DNA from: Candidatus Ichthyocystis hellenicum
Lineage (GTDB): Bacteria > Pseudomonadota > Gammaproteobacteria > Burkholderiales > 2013Ark19i
Length of the DNA: 64,000 nucleotides
Assembly: GCF_001460935.1 (NCBI RefSeq)
Contig: NZ_LN906597.1
Location: 730,768-794,767 of the forward strand
Direction: 5' to 3'
Positions 36,130 to 46,115 of this stretch are shown here, piece by piece. The notes under the pieces were generated by a model, which worked only from the letters and a program-made list of their open reading frames with translations, had not been told where the DNA came from and searched no databases. Within the stretch, counting starts at the first letter, position 1; every line of letters begins with the position of its first letter. A program made the translations under genes and the position numbers.

Positions 36130-38436
36130 CTATTTTTTCTTACTAAAATATTTAAATAAGCCTTTTCTTTCTTTTTTGTCTTTCTTGTCCTTCTTATCTT
36201 TTTTGTCACTCTTGTCTTTTTTGTTTTTTGTTGGTTGTTTTTCGGCAGCAGCAGCTTCTACATGTGGTGGTTTTAGCGTTCTTCTTTTTACTACTGCTTC
36301 CTCTGCTTTTACTTCTCCATGGGTGACGATTGTTCCAATAAGTTCCTGAACATTAGGGGATTTCATACCATTATTACTCGAGGCGTTATTTGGATCAGAA
36401 TATCTTTTTGAGCGCCCACTTTCATTATCTATTTCTCTGGGTACATGTAATGATTTCCTAGAACCACCAAGGTGCGATTTGCCCATTGCTTTAAAATCAC
36501 TTTCTCCCCCATTTTCGTTAACGGACTTTCTACTGCCTTTAATCGATTTTTGAGGTTCTCCTGATTTATTTCCTATAAGAATAGATGGTGTTGACATATA
36601 AGATGCCATAGTTTCAAATGGTGTTTCTTCTCTCAAAGATCTTCGTCTATCACGGGATTTTGATCTATTTCTATCAAGATCTCCTTTGCCGTAAGATTCA
36701 GATCTATTGGGTTTTTTTGAAATGGGTCTTCCTAATGAGGGAGTATTTGATATATCAGTATTATGTTCACCTTCATTTCCTTTATTTGTCTCGGATGCCG
36801 AAGAGCTATGAGACCCTTCAGATCTATGAGTTTTTCTATCTCTTGTTCTTGCGGACGGTAATTTGTCATCGAGATATGCTCTGACTTTTGATCCAAGAAC
36901 AACGTTTTTTTCACTGGTATTATTAATGGAGTTTATACTACTACCCATGGCTTTTTGAGATTCGTCTGATATATCTCCTCCAAATATGGATGGTGCTGTT
37001 ACTCCATCACCAAATGATAATTGATCAAAATCTGATGATTCTGCATTAAAAGAATATCTATCATGGGATTTTGCTTTAACTATTTTTACAAGATTATCGC
37101 TACTAGAGGAGGTTGATTTATTGTATTTTTTTGAAAATGATCTTCCTAATGATCTAGCACTTGACATTGATGTAATTGACCTAGAAAGATTCTTCATAGA
37201 GTTAGACCAAGATTTTGACAGTGATTCGAATTTTGGAGCAGGTTTTTTGCTAGTAACCATGATGTCTATGTCAATTTCTTCAAAATCGAATTTTCCTGGG
37301 TATTGTGATCTTAGCCTTCTGATTTTTTTGTTAATCTTTTCTTGTTCTTTCAGTAGTACTTCTTCTTTATTTTTTATTTCTCTTTCTGAATTTTCTACTG
37401 TTTTTTCTCTTTCTTTTAGTGTTAAGTTTGCGGCTTCAGCAGAAACTTCAAATGTTTCTCTATTTTTATCTAACATCACTCTCTGTTCTTCTATTTCTAA
37501 TTGTTTGCCATATAGTTCCAGTAATTGCTCATCAATTTTATTTTTTTGGGCAGCTAATTCCATTTTTCTAATATCTAATGTTTCAGTCATTGCTTTAACT
37601 TCATTTCCTCGTCTTATCATCTCTGCAGTTACGGCTGATGCACTTTCAACTATTCCCGGTGTCGTTAATGAATTTACTTCGTCAGTGCCTTGGCTAGATC
37701 TAAAAGCATTTACTACCTCTCTTGATATATGTAAATTTGATTCAATGCCAAGTTTATTTGTAATAGATTCTTTAGTTATGAATACAGAAAAGGCTTCTAA
37801 GTTACGAGAGCATGAGAAGTTTGTTATGAACATGATAAATGAAATCATAGCAGATCCAATTGCTATGCACGAACATACTTTGGATAGATCGATACTGTGA
37901 AAATTATTGGAAATTATGTGTAGAGCTATGAGTGTAATTACTGTTAATGCTGCTATCAGTAATATGAAGAATACTATTCCTACTCCGAAACATACATCAC
38001 GTTGCCTTTGTAGTGATCTTAGATCTTTTTGGAAAGATTCATCAATTTCATTCTGGGCTTCTATCGCTATTTCGAACGGGTTTTTATCTCCCCTTGCCTC
38101 TTTTAGTTCCCTTCTTAATTCATTTTTTTCTCTTAATTTTTCCGTGATTTCTCTCACCTTTTCTGCTTTTTCTTTTAAAACTCTGTCTCTTTCTTGTCTT
38201 TCCTTTTCTTTTCTTATCTTTTCTTGTTTCTCTTTTGAGATAGGAGTTTTATTTTTAGCTGTATTCCCTAAATCTAATCCTACTGAGTCAAAACTAGTGA
38301 GATCGCTAGATTCTAATATTGATATAGCAGTAAGAGGATTTCCATCCGATTCTTGATTGCCAGAACTTGCTTCGGATGCTAAGTCAAATTTTTGATCTGG
38401 AGATCCATTAAGGTTAATGCTACCGTTAGAAGACAT
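36130..38436 (-). CDS. large bilobed coiled-coil protein with Ser/Arg-rich region and Lys-rich end
   Basis: Unknown function. The ATG at 38436 follows AAGGTG by 7 bp and is preferred to the in-frame GTG at 38445; 768 residues. A polar head is followed by a highly charged helix (about 65-115, KEKQEKIRKEKERQERDRV). Two close membrane helices lie at about 148-172 and 186-207 with a short loop (HIISNNFHSIDL). A coiled coil runs from about 270 to 390 (KNKIDEQLLELYGKQLEIEEQ). A long disordered region carries repeated Arg-Ser motifs (SKSRDRRRSLREE; RKTHRSEGSHSS; GSRKS). The C-terminus is a Lys/Asp repeat (DKKDKKDKKDKKERKG) ending LFKYFSKKK, like the end of the Gly-rich protein at 27754. There is no signal peptide. 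It may be a membrane-anchored scaffold or effector; this is inference. Confidence 0.75.
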   Translation of the reverse strand: MSSNGSINLNGSPDQKFDLASEASSGNQESDGNPLTAISILESSDLTSFDSVGLDLGNTAKNKTPISKEKQEKIRKEKERQERDRVLKEKAEKVREITEKLREKNELRRELKEARGDKNPFEIAIEAQNEIDESFQKDLRSLQRQRDVCFGVGIVFFILLIAALTVITLIALHIISNNFHSIDLSKVCSCIAIGSAMISFIMFITNFSCSRNLEAFSVFITKESITNKLGIESNLHISREVVNAFRSSQGTDEVNSLTTPGIVESASAVTAEMIRRGNEVKAMTETLDIRKMELAAQKNKIDEQLLELYGKQLEIEEQRVMLDKNRETFEVSAEAANLTLKEREKTVENSEREIKNKEEVLLKEQEKINKKIRRLRSQYPGKFDFEEIDIDIMVTSKKPAPKFESLSKSWSNSMKNLSRSITSMSSARSLGRSFSKKYNKSTSSSSDNLVKIVKAKSHDRYSFNAESSDFDQLSFGDGVTAPSIFGGDISDESQKAMGSSINSINNTSEKNVVLGSKVRAYLDDKLPSARTRDRKTHRSEGSHSSSASETNKGNEGEHNTDISNTPSLGRPISKKPNRSESYGKGDLDRNRSKSRDRRRSLREETPFETMASYMSTPSILIGNKSGEPQKSIKGSRKSVNENGGESDFKAMGKSHLGGSRKSLHVPREIDNESGRSKRYSDPNNASSNNGMKSPNVQELIGTIVTHGEVKAEEAVVKRRTLKPPHVEAAAAEKQPTKNKKDKSDKKDKKDKKDKKERKGLFKYFSKKK

Positions 38437-39180
38437 TTTGTTCACCTTGTTATTTAGTAGTTTCCCCTATTACCATCTTAGTATCAGGTTATACTCATAA
38501 TTGTTATATGTTTTGTCGGTAAATTAATAAATAACCAAGCTATACCGTAGACGATATTTAGATCAACGACAATAGAGTAATATCTTGATCTCGTATTTAT
38601 GTAGTCAATTTTATTTTTACGGAAAATAGTTATCAGTAGCAGAAATTTTAGCAAAGCATAAAGAACAATAAATTTTATTTTATTCTTGTTTTGTTGTTTT
38701 TTTATAAATATTGTCTGATGATTATATCGTTGTTATTCGGCTAAATTAAAGTAGTGTATATACTTGCTATGCAATGATATTTGTTCTCATTGTGAGAAGT
38801 GTTTCCTATCCTTAGCATATTGATTTCATATGAATATGGTGATGTGTGGATTTTATAATTTACTTCGCACTTTAAAATAATTCTCCAGTTTAAATTACCT
38901 AAGTTCTTACTTTACTTGAAACAAAAAATTACCCATTCATATAATGAGCAGATCACGTGATGCCTGAGAGATGAGATAATTTATCGTTCTAATTTTTTGA
39001 TTGTTGTACGGATATACGATTTTGTGGTTAATGTTAATGATAAAAACCATTGCCATGTAAGCCCACTCATCATAGACGTGGGTTCCTAGGTTATGGGCAT
39101 TTGAGCGCGATTTGTCTTGATTGAAGAAATTTATTGACAGAAACAGCTTGTAAATGCACAATCTCCTATCCTGTTGCAGA
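38437..39180 (+). other. intergenic region upstream of the initiator tRNA
   Basis: 744 bp of mostly AT-rich sequence. The right end holds the tRNA promoter (next entry). A small stem (CCCAC / GTGGG, about 39062-39082) is visible. The minus-strand frame 38937-39254 overlaps the tRNA and is rejected. Confidence 0.45.
39134..39162 (+). promoter_or_regulatory. sigma-70 promoter of tRNA-fMet
   Basis: Perfect -35 TTGACA at 39134-39139, 17-bp spacer, -10 CACAAT at 39157-39162 (4 of 6). Predicted start is about 39169, a dozen bases before the tRNA. Confidence 0.65.
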
Positions 39181-39257
<77 letters not shown>

Positions 39258-39264
39258 TGTTCGC

Positions 39265-39582
39265 CTATTCTTCCACCAAGAATGGTGTTCCTAGACGTTC
39301 TTCTTTGTTTGTGTTTTCTGTTGGAGGTGGGTCTTCCTCTTCTTTGTCTTCCGTCAGTAGCGTTCTGCTTCTTGCAAAATCGTTTACTACCGAGTTTATG
39401 CTGTCTACTGGTATTATTAACCTGGCTTTTTCCTTCTTCAGTATGTGGGTTCCGCTTTCTGACCCATAGTCGCTTCCTATGTGTAGACAGATGTTGTTGC
39501 CTACTCGATATATTTGGCTAATTTCATCAAATAGTATGTCTACCATGTGGTGATCAGTGTCCCACTTAGTATGCTTTTTCAT
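39265..39582 (-). CDS. small unknown protein downstream of the 39579 gene
   Basis: 105 residues; no recognised family. Content: KKHTKWDTDHHMVDILFDEI, then a stretch with predicted beta strands (YRVGNNICLHIGSDYG; KARLIIPVDSINSVVNDFARSR), and an acidic Pro-rich end (DKEEEDPPPTEN). No membrane helix. The start overlaps the stop of the upstream gene in ATGA, so the two are translated together. It ends 8 bp from the 3' end of the initiator tRNA on the other strand. The fold hints at a small soluble partner of the preceding protein. Confidence 0.6.
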   Translation of the reverse strand: MKKHTKWDTDHHMVDILFDEISQIYRVGNNICLHIGSDYGSESGTHILKKEKARLIIPVDSINSVVNDFARSRTLLTEDKEEEDPPPTENTNKEERLGTPFLVEE

Positions 39583-40295
39583 TTATCGCGCCTAAGTTCT
39601 GTGCTTAAAATAGGGGTCCTTTTACGGCGCTGGATTGAAAACAGCCCAAATGTTCCGCGAGTTTGGGTGCTCACTCCCTTGGTTTCATCAACTAACTTTT
39701 TTAAATCTCCTTCATAAGGAATCTTGTGCAGTAATACGTTGCTTCCAGGGTGATTGCTCTCAAACATTAGACTGAATAAAACATCTCCGCGCCTTACTAT
39801 AATGTCCATGGATGTATCTACCCAGGAAATTGCCCAATTTATAGGTCGTTGCCATTCATAAATGTTAAATCTTCCAGAAATTAATGACCAACTTCGACTT
39901 TTGAAACACGGTGCCTCAATTTGATTCAAAAATACGTCCTCATCACTAACAAAAACATAGGGCAGTAACATTTGTAACACGGGCTTAGACGGATCCCTCC
40001 ATGAGGACCGCGGTTGGAATTGAATACGATCAAATAAGCTGCTTTCCGGCATTTCTGTAAACGGATATATTGGGTAAAAATACCACCTTTTATTGTCAAA
40101 AATAGCCCTTATTCTGAAGGTATATGGGCTCCTAACATGAAACACACGTCTTTCATAGTGTTGAACGGCAGGGCAAGTAGAAATCCCAGAAGTTTTGGGT
40201 GGGTACAGAGAAGAAAGAGGCTCTGGTGGGTAAAAAAGGACGGCGCTGCTATCTTCAAACAGCGCCCAGCCAATAATTACCCGTGAGGAAGACAT
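39579..40295 (-). CDS. unknown soluble protein, possibly phage-derived
   Basis: 238 residues from the ATG at 40295, five bases after the stop of the YG-rich gene; the longer frame to 40409 overlaps that gene and is rejected as a start. Pro- and aromatic-rich, with predicted beta structure: AVLFYPPEPLSSLYPPK, RSPYTFRIRAIF, RWYFYPIYPF, then ISGRFNIYEWQRPINWAISWV and RGDVLFSLMF. No signal peptide or membrane helix. The arrangement of a 'W-RP-W' strand followed by 'RGDxLFxLxF' reminds me of hypothetical proteins of large phages, but I cannot confirm a family. It is the middle gene of a three-gene unit between two tRNA genes, a common site for mobile DNA. Confidence 0.62.
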   Translation of the reverse strand: MSSSRVIIGWALFEDSSAVLFYPPEPLSSLYPPKTSGISTCPAVQHYERRVFHVRSPYTFRIRAIFDNKRWYFYPIYPFTEMPESSLFDRIQFQPRSSWRDPSKPVLQMLLPYVFVSDEDVFLNQIEAPCFKSRSWSLISGRFNIYEWQRPINWAISWVDTSMDIIVRRGDVLFSLMFESNHPGSNVLLHKIPYEGDLKKLVDETKGVSTQTRGTFGLFSIQRRKRTPILSTELRRDK

Positions 40296-40299
40296 CTTA

Positions 40300-40473
40300 C
40301 TAATGCACTTTCTGTTTGGCCTTATCTGCTCCGTACTGAGCTCCGTAATGGTGGCCATATGTTCCGTACTGTTGACCGTACATTCCATATTGCCTTCCAT
40401 ACTCACCATATTGCTTATCTAAAGAGCTCTGTTCTTTTCTTTGGTCAATAAAGTTCTTTTTACCCAATTTCAT
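40300..40473 (-). CDS. Tyr-Gly-repeat microprotein
   Basis: 57 residues: MKLGKKNFIDQRKEQSSLDK, then eight Y-G pairs (QYGEYGRQYGMYGQQYGTYG and on to QYGADKAKQK) and a stop. The ribosome site AAGGAG lies 9 bp before the ATG at 40473. The next gene starts 5 bp after its stop. The YG-rich, low-complexity middle with a basic start suggests a disordered, possibly self-associating peptide. No family recognised. Conservation of the site, spacing and following gene argues that it is real despite its size. Confidence 0.65.
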   Translation of the reverse strand: MKLGKKNFIDQRKEQSSLDKQYGEYGRQYGMYGQQYGTYGHHYGAQYGADKAKQKVH

Positions 40474-40521
40474 GCCTAAAACTCCTTAATTTTGTGACCG
40501 ACAAGGTACAAACTTTCTACG

Positions 40522-40598
<77 letters not shown>

Positions 40599-40605
40599 AA
40601 TGAAC

Positions 40606-41589
40606 TTACCTACATCTGTGGACAGCAAAGTCAGCCAATTCTAGCAATATTGCTTTGAATTGTGAATCAGGTACTGTGTTAATGTCTTCCTTAGCTTTTT
40701 TAGAAAACGAAACAGCCTGTTGGTGAACATAGTCAAGTGAGCGATTTCTAATAAGAATGTTTTTAATGTTTGCTAATTCATTGATGTTTTTTTGTAACAT
40801 AATGCTGCAAATAAGCTTTTTTTCCTCATTGGAAGATTTTTCTAATGCATGGATGATTGGCAAGGTTACTTTTCCTTCCGATAGGTCCTGTCCCGGTGTT
40901 TTCCCACACAGATCATAATTTGCTGTGTAGTCCAATATGTCATCCATTAGCTGGAATGCTATTCCTATGTTGTGACCATAAGATTTCCACTGTTTTTGTT
41001 CCTCAGGTGAAACTTTAGCAATTAAACTCCCAACTTGTGCTGCAGCACAGAATAATTGAGCTGTTTTTTTGTCTATGATTTCCATGTAGCTACATTCGCT
41101 GAGGTCAAGTCGATTATGGTTTAAAAGCTGTAATACCTCACCTTCTGCGGTTTTATTAGTAGCATCGGCCATAACGGACAAAATTTCGTATATTTTTGCT
41201 TGGACCATGATTTGGAAAGCACGTGTGTACAAAAAGTCTCCAACCAGGATGCTTGTTGCATTGCCAAATACAATATTTGCTGCTTTTTTCCCTCGTCTCA
41301 TCGATCCTTCATCTACGACGTCATCGTGCAATAGCGTTGCGACATGGACAAGCTCAATCATTGCGGCAAGATCGGCATGTTCCGTTCCTCGGTAACCACA
41401 AGCACGAGCTACAGCTAGTACTATCAACGGTCTAACTTTTTTGCCGCCACTATTTATGATGTGTTGGGATACATTGTGAATTTGTTCTGTTTCAGATGAT
41501 ATATGTTTCTTTATGGCTCGCTCTAAAAGTAGCAACTCTTCCCGCATGTATTCCTGGATGGTTACTAATTTATCATGATTCCGTGACAT
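40606..41589 (-). CDS. ispB: octaprenyl diphosphate synthase
   Basis: IspB extends farnesyl diphosphate with isopentenyl units to make the ubiquinone side chain; cytosolic trans-prenyltransferase. The 327-residue protein has GGKKVRPLI at about 48-56, the first Asp-rich motif DDVVDEGSMRRG (Asp 89, 90 and 93) and the second FQLMDDILDY (about 215-221) followed by GKTPGQDLSEGKVTLP. All catalytic Asp residues are present. Gene order is the classical one: ispB divergent from rplU-rpmA-obgE, with a 229-bp gap holding the rplU promoter. tRNA-Pro follows 7 bp after the stop and is probably co-transcribed. Confidence 0.95.
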   Translation of the reverse strand: MSRNHDKLVTIQEYMREELLLLERAIKKHISSETEQIHNVSQHIINSGGKKVRPLIVLAVARACGYRGTEHADLAAMIELVHVATLLHDDVVDEGSMRRGKKAANIVFGNATSILVGDFLYTRAFQIMVQAKIYEILSVMADATNKTAEGEVLQLLNHNRLDLSECSYMEIIDKKTAQLFCAAAQVGSLIAKVSPEEQKQWKSYGHNIGIAFQLMDDILDYTANYDLCGKTPGQDLSEGKVTLPIIHALEKSSNEEKKLICSIMLQKNINELANIKNILIRNRSLDYVHQQAVSFSKKAKEDINTVPDSQFKAILLELADFAVHRCR

Positions 41590-41715
41590 AGCTAATCCTT
41601 GTGATTCGCAACGTATAACGATTAGGGAACTGTCGGACGTTACCCATATTACTCAGGGAAGAGACATGTTAATATTTTTTTGTCTTGTGCTGTAGCTGTG
41701 CTTTTTAAGTATTGG

Positions 41716-41744
41716 TTGGCTTTCCTTTTAGTCTAACCTATCAT
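41716..41744 (+). promoter_or_regulatory. sigma-70 promoter of rplU
   Basis: -35 TTGGCT (41716-41721), 17-bp spacer, -10 TATCAT (41739-41744, 5 of 6). Predicted start near 41751 gives a leader of about 68 nt before rplU. Confidence 0.6.
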
Positions 41745-41818
41745 AGAATCGTACAGCGTGTGGTTTTGGTCGGTTACGTTACCTTGGTTGGAGGCGCTTA
41801 ACTCGGGAGTTTAAATTT

Positions 41819-42130
41819 ATGTATGCAGTTTTGAAGACCGGTGGCAAACAGTACCGTGTTTCGGTGGGGGATGTTCTCCGTGTAGAGCAGCTTGATGCTG
41901 AAGTTGGTTCTGAAGTCGGTTTTGATGAGGTTTTACTGGTCAAACGTTCGGAAAAAGAGATTGATGTTGGTCGTCCTTTTTTGGAAAATGTCCTAATTAA
42001 GGGTACAGTTGTTTCTGCTGGTCGTGCTGGTAAGTTGAGGATTTTTAAAATGCGTCGACGTAAGCACTACCAAAAAAGACAGGGACATCGTCAGAACTAT
42101 ACGGAAGTTCGTATTGATAGCATTGGATAG
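41819..42130 (+). CDS. rplU: 50S ribosomal protein L21
   Basis: L21 binds 23S rRNA in the large subunit. 103 residues, normal length: [23 protein letters not shown] at the start, and the C-terminal signature [25 protein letters not shown]. First gene of rplU-rpmA-obgE, with a promoter 75 bp upstream and the site CGGGAG before the ATG. Confidence 0.98.
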   Translation: MYAVLKTGGKQYRVSVGDVLRVEQLDAEVGSEVGFDEVLLVKRSEKEIDVGRPFLENVLIKGTVVSAGRAGKLRIFKMRRRKHYQKRQGHRQNYTEVRIDSIG

Positions 42131-42168
42131 TAATTTGTGTTGTCGTTGCAAAATTGTGAGGTGTTTTT

Positions 42169-43477
<1,309 letters not shown>

Positions 43478-43498
43478 AAATTTTGGGTCTGTCGTGTA

Positions 43499-44149
43499 AT
43501 GAAATTTTTTACATCTTGGGAGATTTTTCATAAGGCGTTTGTTCTTCCTTTAGTTGTTAACAGGAGAATTTTCTTAGCCATAATTTTACTGATGATGACA
43601 AATATTTTTCAATCAATCACAATCTGGAAATTGGTTACTTTGCGTCATGAAGGTAGATTTGTTCTGGTGGAAGGTACAGATGGTAGCTTAAAGGTTTTAC
43701 ATGCTAGACCTTTTCGTCCTGAAGATTCCAATGTGTCTTACTTTATTCGTTTATGGGTAGATAGACTATTATCTGCAGATATTCGTAGCGTTAGACAAAA
43801 TTTGTCTTTGGCTTCTGCTTGGGTTAGGGGTGAAGCTGTTACTGATTTGTATCGCTTTGTGCGTTCAGATATGATTGGTAAGAATTTTTCAAATGATAAA
43901 GGTTATGTGCGTTCTGTTTCATTTCGTTCTCTTGTTTTTGGTGGAAAGGGTACTTTGCGTCATGCTGATCTAACTCTTACATTGACAGTAACTAGCGATG
44001 GTAAAATTATTAGTCGCAAAGATAAAATGATGCATGTAGAGTTTTTTCTTGTACCACCAGTTTCAGAGCTTGATTCTCAGACTAATCCCTTGGGGTTGTT
44101 CATAACTCACTTTCGTATTGTTCCCATGAACGCTTCCGGTTTGTTCTAA
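43499..44149 (+). CDS. single-pass membrane protein, VirB8/TraE-like (tentative)
   Basis: 216 residues: cytoplasmic start of about 22 residues, one membrane helix (about 23-42, RRIFLAIILLMMTNIFQSI), and a 175-residue periplasmic part. The periplasmic part (YFIRLWVDRLLSADIRSVRQNLSLASAWV; then predicted beta strands SVSFRSLVFGG, ADLTLTLTVT, MHVEFFLVPP) fits the NTF2-like fold of VirB8, TraE and IcmL/DotI inner-membrane parts of type IV secretion systems. I infer this from layout, not from a decisive motif. It lies 21 bp after obgE and 15 bp before dapD on the same strand, an unusual place for a secretion gene; no other secretion gene is in the window. An alternative is an unrelated envelope protein. 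Confidence 0.5.
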   Translation: MKFFTSWEIFHKAFVLPLVVNRRIFLAIILLMMTNIFQSITIWKLVTLRHEGRFVLVEGTDGSLKVLHARPFRPEDSNVSYFIRLWVDRLLSADIRSVRQNLSLASAWVRGEAVTDLYRFVRSDMIGKNFSNDKGYVRSVSFRSLVFGGKGTLRHADLTLTLTVTSDGKIISRKDKMMHVEFFLVPPVSELDSQTNPLGLFITHFRIVPMNASGLF

Positions 44150-44164
44150 TGTTTAGGGATTATC

Positions 44165-44980
44165 ATGTTTTCTGATAAGGATGTTATTAACGATTTGTGG
44201 TCAAGGCGTTCTACTTTGACGGCAGGTAATATTACTAATGAACATCGAAAATGTATTCTGCGAATTCTATCTTCTTTGAATGATGGGTCATTAAGGTTGG
44301 CAGAATACGACGGATGCTCTTGGATTACCCATGATTGGATAAAGAAAGCTATTTCTTTATCGTTTCGCGTGCAGACGATGCGCATGTTAGAAAGCGGAAT
44401 TTTTAGATACTTTGATAAGTGCGGAGTTAAGTTCTCAGGTTTTAATGAGAATGATTTTATTGATTCTAAATGCCGTGTTGTTCCAGGAGCTATTGCTAGG
44501 TTTGGTTCCTACATAGCTCCCGGTGTAGTTTTGATGCCTTCGTTTGTGAATGTAGGTTGTTATGTTGATTCTGATTCTATGATAGATATAGGTGCAGTTT
44601 TGGGTGGCGGCGTACAAATTGGGAAACGTTGTCATATTTCTGCTAATTCTGTTATGGCTGGCGTTATAGAACCCGTTCAGAGTAGTCCTGTCATTATTGA
44701 AGATGATGTTATGGTTGGTGCTGGTGTGGTTGTTGCAGAGGGTGTGGTTGTTAAACGTGGAAGTGTGCTAGGTGCTGGTCTTAACATAAGTTCTTCTACT
44801 AAAATATTCAATCGTGCTACTGGAAAAATATCATGCGGTCAAATTCCAGAGTACTCGGTAGTTGTTCCTGGGTCATTGCCTGACAAAAGTGGGTGCGGTA
44901 TTTCTTGTGCTGTTATAGTAAAGACAGTAGACGATAAAACGAGAAATATGGTTGCTCTTAATGAACTTTTAAGAGACTAG
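44165..44980 (+). CDS. dapD: 2,3,4,5-tetrahydropyridine-2,6-dicarboxylate N-succinyltransferase
   Basis: DapD transfers succinyl from succinyl-CoA to tetrahydrodipicolinate in lysine and diaminopimelate synthesis. 271 residues, full length. N-terminal helical domain, then the left-handed beta helix of hexapeptide repeats (about 110-225): [66 protein letters not shown]. Next gene is dapE, one base downstream, so the two steps are co-expressed. Confidence 0.96.
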   Translation: MFSDKDVINDLWSRRSTLTAGNITNEHRKCILRILSSLNDGSLRLAEYDGCSWITHDWIKKAISLSFRVQTMRMLESGIFRYFDKCGVKFSGFNENDFIDSKCRVVPGAIARFGSYIAPGVVLMPSFVNVGCYVDSDSMIDIGAVLGGGVQIGKRCHISANSVMAGVIEPVQSSPVIIEDDVMVGAGVVVAEGVVVKRGSVLGAGLNISSSTKIFNRATGKISCGQIPEYSVVVPGSLPDKSGCGISCAVIVKTVDDKTRNMVALNELLRD

Positions 44981-44981
44981 T

Positions 44982-46115
44982 GTGAATGATGTTATAGAGC
45001 TTTCTAAAAAATTGATTGCTTGTCCTTCTGTTTCTCCTGTTGATGCAGGGTGTCAAGATATAATTGTCTCTCGCCTTGAGGAGTCAGGTTTTTTATGCAA
45101 GCAGCTTAATTATGAAGATGTGAATAATTTTTGGGCAACTCATGGCAATGGTCCTCCTTACGTTTGTTTAGCTGGGCATACTGATGTAGTTCCAGTAGGG
45201 TCGCCTTCATCTTGGCGTTTTGATCCATTCGATCCAGTCGTTTGTAATGGCTATCTTTATGGGCGTGGTGCCTGTGATATGAAAACCGGCTTGGCTGCTT
45301 TGGTAGTAGCAGCAGAAGATTTTGTTTCTAAATTTCCCAATCACCCAGGTACCATATGCTTTTTGGTGACTTCGGATGAGGAGAGTTGCGCGATAAATGG
45401 AACAGCTAGGGTTGTTGATTGGCTTAGAACTAATGGGATTACAATAGATTTTTGTATTGTTGGTGAGCCGGTTAGTTTAGTACGCGTCGGTGACCAAATT
45501 AAGAACGGTGCTCGTGGTTCTTTGACGCTACACTTCACTGTTTCCGGCAAACAAGGTCATGTGTCGTATGATGATGCTGATAATTCTTGTCACAATGCAT
45601 TGCCTTTTTTGACAAATCTTGTTTCTCATCAATGGGACTGTGGTAATGATAATTTTCAAAAAACGTCATTGCAAATTACCAATATTATGTCAGGTGTCGG
45701 TGCTGATAACGTTGTTCCCGGAGAATGTTCTGTATCGGTTAATTTGAGATATTGCCCCAGTCATAGTGAGAGTGAAATAAAATCAACTATTGAAAATATG
45801 ATGAATGATTCAAATGTATCATTCATTAGCAGAAAGTGGGTTTCTGGAGCAGCTCCTTTTTATTCACCTTCTGGATATTTGTCAGAGGTTATATCTAGTC
45901 AAGCAGCAGCCATAACTGGATTATGCCCTACTGTTAGTACTAAGGGTGGGTCAAGTGATGGTAGATTTATTGCAGAGATTTGCACTGAAGTAGTTGAGTT
46001 TGGAGCCCTCGGGGGTATGGCTCACCAGATTGATGAATGTATTTGTATAGATGACCTTAATGTTCTTGTGAAAATTTACCATGGTACTATAGGTAAATTG
46101 TTATCCCGTGAATGA
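44982..46115 (+). CDS. dapE: succinyl-diaminopimelate desuccinylase
   Basis: DapE removes succinate from N-succinyl-LL-2,6-diaminopimelate; a dinuclear zinc M20-family enzyme. 377 residues with a GTG start one base after dapD. Metal and catalytic residues are visible: AGHTDVVP (His66, Asp68), GRGACDMKTG (Asp99), SDEES (Glu133 and 134) and the late His in GGMAHQIDE. The dimerisation insert is present (VSGKQGHVSYDDADNSCHNALP). dapD-dapE secures meso-diaminopimelate for peptidoglycan, consistent with the amgK-murU recycling genes in the same window. Confidence 0.95.
   Translation: MNDVIELSKKLIACPSVSPVDAGCQDIIVSRLEESGFLCKQLNYEDVNNFWATHGNGPPYVCLAGHTDVVPVGSPSSWRFDPFDPVVCNGYLYGRGACDMKTGLAALVVAAEDFVSKFPNHPGTICFLVTSDEESCAINGTARVVDWLRTNGITIDFCIVGEPVSLVRVGDQIKNGARGSLTLHFTVSGKQGHVSYDDADNSCHNALPFLTNLVSHQWDCGNDNFQKTSLQITNIMSGVGADNVVPGECSVSVNLRYCPSHSESEIKSTIENMMNDSNVSFISRKWVSGAAPFYSPSGYLSEVISSQAAAITGLCPTVSTKGGSSDGRFIAEICTEVVEFGALGGMAHQIDECICIDDLNVLVKIYHGTIGKLLSRE

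Noticed and set aside
37121-37900. 259-codon plus-strand frame
   Set aside because: Antisense to the well-supported 768-residue gene; Phe/Ser-rich content is typical of the reverse of Lys/Glu-rich coding sequence.
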